From a virus: DNA of 64,000 nt. Made by a program: the position numbers and the translations under genes. Under the pieces are notes generated by a model, which ran no database searches, was not told the origin of the DNA, and saw only the letters and a list, made by a program, of their open reading frames with translations. Numbering within the stretch: position 1 is the stretch's first letter; each line of letters opens with the position of its first letter. Location of the stretch: IMG/VR virus record IMGVR_UViG_3300027969_000039, positions 186,001 through 250,000 of that record; one strand, given 5' to 3'. Shown here one piece after another: positions 10,801 through 19,800 of the stretch.

Positions 10801-13800
10801 TATAGATTTCTTCATTTAACGCACGAACTATGTAACGTGTTTCAGTTGACGGGTATGAATCGAAAGGAGTAGTATCAAAGAAGTTATCTCCAAACCCTAA
10901 TCTAGCACTAGGATAATCCCATAGTACAGATGAAAATTCTATTGTGCCGTTATCTAACCCTATTCTTGTCCACAATCCGTCTGCGCCATATATGTATGTT
11001 TCTCCGTTGCCAGAACCATTAGATATTACTTTTACAATTGTTCCTGCTGCTACTTCTAATGTGGACAAATCTGCATATAGAGGAACTTGTATTGATGCTT
11101 TAGTAGCATCATTGTACCCAGTTGCCCACCAATTTATATAATACCAATATTGTGTAGTGTCAAATGCTTCCCCGGTTTCTGTTAAGAAAACTGGGTTCCT
11201 AATTTCTGCGATTGGGAATTGAGCAAGTACCGTATTAGCATACTGTAGGTAATTCTTTAACGCACCAAATCTATCATAAAAGAAACCTTGTCTTGGTCTA
11301 GATAGTACGCCGGTTTGTACTGCTTTTGGCAACAATGGGTCCGGTACTACACCACCTGCATTATCAACACCACACATACTATCTAGCATTCTATTGTACA
11401 GTCCAATTGGTTGATCAATACCAACTGCACCACGATACTGATATCCAGCACCAGATCCCGGTGTTCCTGATAAAAAGTCATCAGCGTAATTAGCACGAAT
11501 TAAACTATATTGATTATGTGGAACATCGTTGTTGGATCCTGTTGCATAACCAATATTTAGAACCGTGTCATTTGCGTTAATATATGCAAATGCATTGTAT
11601 AATGCATAAACACTTGGTAACAATGGTGCAAAATAAGTTATACCAGTTGCTTGTGGTTGTATTATATAATATTCTAATACGGTATCAGATAATGTTTTAC
11701 CTAATTTTTCAAATATTATATTTGTATTTCTTGCCCAGAAATAATAGATAGGGGCAATCAACCCTTCAGCATTTATTACGCCGCCTACTGAATAATTATC
11801 TATGTTGTACGGGACTCCTGGGCCTGTATACTGTGACGGAGGTACATTGCTGCTAATCCATGAATATACAGCTACATCACTACCTGGGAATACACGACCC
11901 CACCATTGGCTATTGTATGAAACATCATTTTGATGATAGTTCATAAATCTAGTATTTGAAGTATCGAACCACAACTGCCCCACTTTATCACTTGACCATA
12001 CGATACCACCTTGTGTATCTGCTGGGCTGTTATATCCCGCAGGATCATTATTTGATGTGATATCGATATTCTCTGCTACTGCTCCTAGTAATTTTCCTTG
12101 CAATGGGTCAATATAATCTAGATTTTCTAATGTGTTATTAGTTAATGCACTAAACAATTGAATATTGAATATTCCATTAACGTCAACGACCGGGGCAGAA
12201 CTTCTGTATACAGCCCAATCTGGCGTACTACTTTGACTTACATAAGTAATAACTTGCCCATTGTATCCTGTGTTAGGAACAAAATTAGGAGTACCAATTG
12301 TTACATGATTACTATTAAAATCTAATGCTGTTCCATAATATGGTTGAGTGCCATAGTCTAAGTCCTTAGAATTAGTACTTTGTGCATAAACAAAGTTGCC
12401 TGGATTATCTATGTTTTCATTGTATGCTGACAAATAATCAAACATATAAACAGCGCCTGCATTAGTGAATACATCTATCCACTGAGTAGCATTATTGTCA
12501 AAGACTGTATCATTGTCTAATTCATCGTCAGTAAAATCAAATGTAGTTGAAGTATAACGTGCACCAACCGGAGCGCTTGCGATAAACGAACCACTGTAGG
12601 ATTTATCAAATTTTACTACGGTTCCAAATTGAGTTCTACCGTCTAAATGTGGACACATTATCTTTTGTGTTTGTGTATATATTGTAATACCAATTTCACT
12701 TAACGTAGCGTTATCAACCACTGACAATGATAATTTGTTTCCAGCTGTTCCAATTGTAGTATCAACTAATGATATTACTAATTTACCATTAAGTGTAGTT
12801 GCATACACATTTGGTATTGAAACAATGTTTATACTTGTAGCAGCAGAAGTAGCATCACCAATTGGCAATATTACATTGAATCCATTAATTAAAATATTTC
12901 TAGGTGCTGTGATAGTGCAAGTAGTATCACCAACAATCATTCCATATTTTTCACCAGCATTAGTATATCTATGTACTGCACCTTCGTAATTTTTATCACT
13001 CAGTTCGTACGGGGCACCAATCAATATTTCATTTGCATATCTATTAACATCTACACTAGTACCAAATTCTACACCAACTCTTGGTGTTTCTTCGTTAGTT
13101 AGTGTTTGTGTTAACACAAAATTGCTACCACTGATATTAATTAAGTCACCTGCATTTATTGTAGGTGATTGTGAACTATAAACATACAATGAAGAACCAG
13201 TTACTGCATATGTATTATCATCTAGTGATGTTCCATTAACTGACACAAACAAAGGAGTAGTTTGTACAGTAACTGTCATACTACCAGACGCGGTTATTAA
13301 GTCAATAGGTGCAGTTGCATCACGAGTCAACGCAATTCTAAATGTAGTACTTGTTGGTTTATCATAAACATAATAAACCGTATCCGCAGCTATTGCACCT
13401 GCTGATATCAATGTACCAGAAAATACTACAGGATCGTTTACACTAAACCCTGCGCTACTACTGACAGTAATTCTATCAGTTGTGCTATCTGTAGCAGTTG
13501 CAGTTTGTGATACCGTAGTTGGAGTCCAGGCTAAAGGAATTACTATTGGTATAAACGGTTGATTGCTAGTTCTTGAAATTGTATTCTGAACAGTTCTAGA
13601 GAACACATAAGTATAACCATAGTTAGCAGTGTTTACATCATAATCTTTATACGGAGTACCTACTACAACGGTATCACCGTAGTAATCAGTTGCAATAGAG
13701 TACCCAAACGTATCCCCACTGACTAATCCAGCTACAGTAATTCTAGTAGAATATTCGTATAAATCTGTTAATGCAGATTTGCGATAAACATAAACATAAT

Positions 13801-16800
13801 TATTGTCTATGTCAGAAATATATAACCAAATTTGATCACCTGACAATGCAGTTGAAGTTCCCCATGTAGTAACACCAACTGGTGCTGCAATAGTTTGATA
13901 TAAATCTAATGTGTTAGATAAAGTGGTGTTTATTAACTGATAAATGTAAACATTAGGCGAACCAGTTGGTTCTGAAATCACAAACAAATCGTCAATATAT
14001 GTTATGTTAGACCCAAATGAAGCACCATGGGTCAAAGTTTGAATTGAACTGTAAGAGTTTGAATCAGAATAATATCTATATCTATTAACTGTTCCAGCAC
14101 CACTGTCACCAATTAAATATCCTAATGTGTCTGTATATGCAACTGCACTACCAAAATTATTGCTACTTAATTCAGTAATCTCATTGGTATATTGATAGTT
14201 TAAACTCTTGCGATAAACTGCCCAGCTACCATCATTGTTAGTGTCTACCCATACTTTTAATTTATTAAATTCATTGTCTAATAAAGGTAAGTTTATGATT
14301 TCTGGTGCAGTAGCTACGCGCTGATTCTGCATTCTGAAACCAACGCCTTGTCCAGTTAAACTAGTTATGTTAGGGTCAAGTGAGAGATTAATGATTACTC
14401 TATTTGTATCTACCACTGCTGCAACGATATAATAATTATCAATTGCAACATCAAAATTAACAATTGCAAAAACTTGATATACTGTTAAGTTATGTGCTTG
14501 ATTAAATCTTATTGTTACTGTGCCATTCAAATTATTTTGTGCTGCAATCACCGAACCTAGACTAGCTGGAGTATATACTTTCCAATCTGATAGATAGTTA
14601 GCTAACCAAGCATAATCACGTACATAGAACTCAGTTATTGGTATTGTTGTTCCAACTGAGTTTTGTGCTGTTGACAATCCAGAGTAATAGTAACTAGCCA
14701 TTTTAACATCATCGTAATTAACATATCCTGCCGTAGGATACAACTCAGATGGGTATGTATTAGCTATAGTAGGTAATATATCAACGTCAGTTATTGGACG
14801 ACCATAATTGAATACGCTATATATAGGCACTTGCTGTTGTACGCCATTTATAGCAATACCATTAGTTAATCCTACAATACTAGGGTTACCAGTTAATTCC
14901 GTTTGGTTCAATTTGAATTGAATGAAGTTATTATTTAATACTCCTCCAAACTCACCTGACTTGATAGCCCAATTTTCATATAACTCATAATCAATGCCAC
15001 CTTGCGCTAGTGTTGCACCTTTAAATGCACTTGCTGCATTTAATGTACCTTTATCTTTTATCATATTTTTATAAACATTGACTTGAGTGATATCAGTCAA
15101 ATCAGCCAATGCCATATAATCTCTTGGGCGATATCCAATTAAACTAAAACTTAATAGGTCAGCATCATTTTCTAAATTAGCCCTATTCACATCATAGTAC
15201 AATGTACTTTCGTATGAACGAGTTTGACTATTAGGTAATAATCCTTTTTGTATTTGATCGTAATCTGTTTGCAACCATTCTTGCTCATCAAACGTTTCTT
15301 TTGCTTGAACAATAGTTATAGCAGTCCAATATCTATTTTTATATTTTACAATTGAACCCTGAGTGTATTTTACTTCTCTGGTCCACTCTTGAATGTTATC
15401 TTGATTAAGGATGAATCCATATGCATCTACTGTTCCGTTCCATTCAGCAGTTTTTGTACCACGCACAGTGATACGATTTTGACGCAAACCTGTAACTAAA
15501 TTGTAGATCACATCATTGAATAATGTTAAGTTATTGAATACGATGCCATGTTCAATATTGCTGATGTTAAATTGACCATATGATATAGTATCACCGTCGT
15601 TTAATGCTGTTACTGTAAATGCAGTACCGTCACGAACAACAGACATGTCTGTGCCTGATATAGGATATAGATTCTGATTTAATATAAAATTAAATTGTTG
15701 CAATGTTAATGGTTGAACAATAGAACTTTCTTTGTTTATTGAAAGTATTTTTGCTGCAGGATTTATAGAAGTTATACTACCAACTGCCCATCCAGTCTGT
15801 GCCCAATATAAGAATTCAGCAATCATCTGATTCCAATTGATTGGAATACCATTTTCTATCTCATCAAATACAACACCTTTTTGTATTAGATATTCGCCGT
15901 AGCTAACTAAAAATTGTGATACTTGTTGAACCGTGTAAAATTCAGTTCCATATGGAACTGTTACTGTTCTATCATAGAAGTCAGTTGCTACTCTTACAGT
16001 AAGGTTGTCAACAGTGATAGTTTCAACTGCTGGATTTGGTTTAGGTGCTAATACTTTGAAGTATGCATTAGTCTGACTATTTCCAAATACTTTATATCCA
16101 CGATCAGTAACTTGTACTATTACACCACTATAAACTATTCTATCAAACGGTTGATTTTCGTATAATAATACTTGATAGCTTTCATCAGGAATTAATAATG
16201 AACTATTATTACTGTTGGCAGAACTCTTTTCAACATAGAACTTTAACAAATTCTTATCGCTAAAACCAGCTAAACGATATACTAAACGAACATCTAAATT
16301 ATTTAACAAGGTAGTTATGTTTGTAGTTGCATCAACTCCAACTTGTTTTTCATAATCAACAATCCAGTTGATATAACTGGTTGCAGGAGTACCTGAACCA
16401 TATATTGGTATATCACTTATAATCAAATGATTTATGTTGTTTACTAAGAATTGATTGAATTCAGCATTGTATTTGTAATTGTCAACATCTACTCCTAAAT
16501 TAAAGAAGTCTGCTGGCTTAGTTACTGCTAGTATACGCATCAAATCAAATGGCCAAGTACTACTTCTACGGTAGCTAAACTCTGCGGGCCCTACATCACC
16601 TACGACCCAATCACGTTGAAATGCATTTTCATCATATGCCCCTACAATAGAAATTAGTGGTGATACTAAATTTCCATTGCTATCAACTGGGATAATTTTT
16701 AATAAATCAGGACGAGCATAATTAGGTTTTATATAAGAATTACCGTTATTCCAAACTAATCCTTCAGCTAAATCTTCCCAAAGAACTAAGTTATCACTAG

Positions 16801-19800
16801 TGTATGGTGCTGCACCATATCTAGTTTCCCACCATGTTGGTTTATTAGCAATGCCTAACATTTCCCATGGTGTTTGATCTGGGGTTGAAGTATCGTAATA
16901 GTACAGATATAAACCTCTAAAATATCCTTGCTCAATTGGCTGGCGATTTATCTTGTTGCCACTGTCAACATAGTTATAACTAAATTGATTATTCTTATTG
17001 TAAAACTGTGTCTTGTAATCTATTCTATTTTGCCCTACCCAATTTAAGAAAGATTCACTATATATTTGTAAAAATTCATCGTAAGTATAACCTGTTTCTC
17101 TAAAGAATCCAGGTATTATTACACCTTCATATGAACCAGCCGGGACTGTTTCACTTAATTTTAAATTATTATAAACACGGGTTTCATATTCAAGTAACAC
17201 TTGGTCTCTGAAGTCAACTAATTTACCTGTACCAGGATTATAATTTCCATATAATTTAGTAAAAGAACCGTCATGTCCTACAATGAAATATGTTTCTGGA
17301 TTATATGCTGTATCTAATACTACCGCAGGTACCGTTGCAGGATATAATCCTAATTTAGTAGGAGTATTTGGTGCATAGCTACCATATGTTTGATTATATT
17401 CGTTTACTGTAATTTTGTCATTAGGTTGTAAATCAGTAGTGACAGTTAGTGTAGGACTATCTATACTAATAGTATAATCAATTCCTTTAATTAATTGAGT
17501 TTGTTTTTCGTTACGAGTAAGATATACCAAAACTCCATTATAATTTGCTGTAGTAAAATTATATATTTGACTCAATGGGTATATACTAGTATCTAATGAA
17601 TTAGCAAAAGAATATGTATTAGTAACATATGGTGCTTTTGCTGGAATCATGTCACTCCAGAAAAACGGTTGTTCATTATTACGTGCCGCATTCATTTGAA
17701 TGATTGCGTTATCTAGCATTTGAGCAGGGGTTAACATTGTGCTATAGCTAGAATTATTAATTGTATCAATTAATAGATTTTTAAAAGTAATATACTGTCT
17801 GCTATTGTATAATAGTGCATCAATTACATCATGTGTTTGGTTTCGTAAAAATACCCCAGGCAATACAAGCGAAGCACTATTCTGTATTATTCTATTACCC
17901 CATGGTACTAAATTACCTAAATCACGATAATTATTTGCCCCAAATACTTCACCGGTTGTATTTGGATTGTTAAAGAAGATGCTTTGATATTGTCCACGAA
18001 TGTCGCCAATGTTAGCAGTAGTTATATCTTCATTGAATGGATTGTTATTCAAATTATCAGGGATTTGATAATATGCTGTATTACTTACTTGATCACTTAA
18101 TACTAAAATTTGTATTACTGTTTCTACTGCATCAAAATTAAGAGGAATATTAACTGTGGTAGTAGTATTGGTAGTTGTTACCGTGTAATCAGTATTAGGT
18201 ATATAACGATTATTAATGTACACTTGTACAGTAGGCCAATTAGTTTTTGTAGAACTCATCGGAGAAACATCACATGTAAATGTGTACACCGGAGCAACTA
18301 TCGTCCAATCAAATTCAAATATTTGATATTGAACACTAGGAGAGACTGCGGTTTGCCAACCTAATGATCTCACATAGTTAATACGGTCAGTGTAATTATA
18401 TACATATCCGGTGTTAACTTTTTGTGTTATTGCCGTAGTGCCATTGACGTAATTAAAAGTATCTAAATTTAAAGAAACATCAAAACTAACATCCCCAATA
18501 TTGTCTATTGAACTATAACGTATTGGGAAACCTAAATATATATCATCAGTTCCTGAACCTATTCCATATCTAAACAATGTTGAACCAGTGAATGACGTAC
18601 TAGTATATACTAGAGGGTCACTAAAACTTATACCGTTTTCATCAAATATATCAAACTTTGGTGGTTGATTTACAGTTGTCTTTTGTTGTCCTGCATACCA
18701 ATTGTTCCCGTCAAAATAAAAATCTTTACCTATGTTATTGTATCCGCGATATACAGCAGTTTGCTCATCGGGTAATACTAATCCATCTTCAGCTTCAAAT
18801 AAAGTAATTACTGGAACACCATATGGTGTAGTAGTTGAAAATCTTGCTATATAGATTTTATTTCTTATGTTTGCTGTTGTGTCAACTGAAAATACTACTC
18901 TAGCACCGTCAAAAAGTGCATAGTTATCTAATGGAGTATCTGCTGTAACTACAGACGCAATTGAGGTCCCATCTATTATAGATTGACTATACCAGGTAAC
19001 CGTTATAATTGTGTTTGAGCCCACGACTGAAACATCACTAACTAAAGTAATAGAAGGCAATACACCAATCGTATCTGTTATATATTGATTGACTTCAAAT
19101 AACCCAGACACCCCGGTTGTAGGAACAGTTATAGTGGTAGAATACGGGTATATAGAAGTAGTCATTGTACCACTAGCGGTGGTAAGAATAACAGATTCTC
19201 CGCCTTTTAAAGTAGATACAGTTATTAAATTACTAGCAATATCAGTAATATAATAAGTAGTTCCGGATATTATTCCACCAAAAACAGTGCCGCCAAAACT
19301 TATAGTATCATTCACATGCAACGTAGCGGTACTACTCAATAAAATTTGATTGGTTACTGCATACGTTGTAGTTGCTGTTATACTAGTAATCGGACCAGAG
19401 ACAGGTGCTATTATTGCATCGTATGTTGTCCAACCTGCTACATCTGGATAGTATCCACTCTGTCCTGCTACATAGGTAAATGCGTCAGTTGTTCTAGTAT
19501 CAAAAAAATCTACCGGACTTTTTCCTACTGAACCAGAATCAAATAATTTTAAGTTAGGATAAAATTCAATTATTGGTCTTTTTGCTTTATTAGAATCAGT
19601 AGTATATTCTGTTATTAGTGCAGGAGTGTTGTTGTATGCAGCAGTAGCATTAATAACATCTATGTGAAACCAACGATTACTTCTTGACCATGCATTTCTA
19701 TTAACTGAATTTCTAGCAATGGTTATGTAATCTGGATTTATAGGAACATATAAACTAGAATCATAGTTTCCAACATCCCATGCGGTTGTGTCCCACGGTG

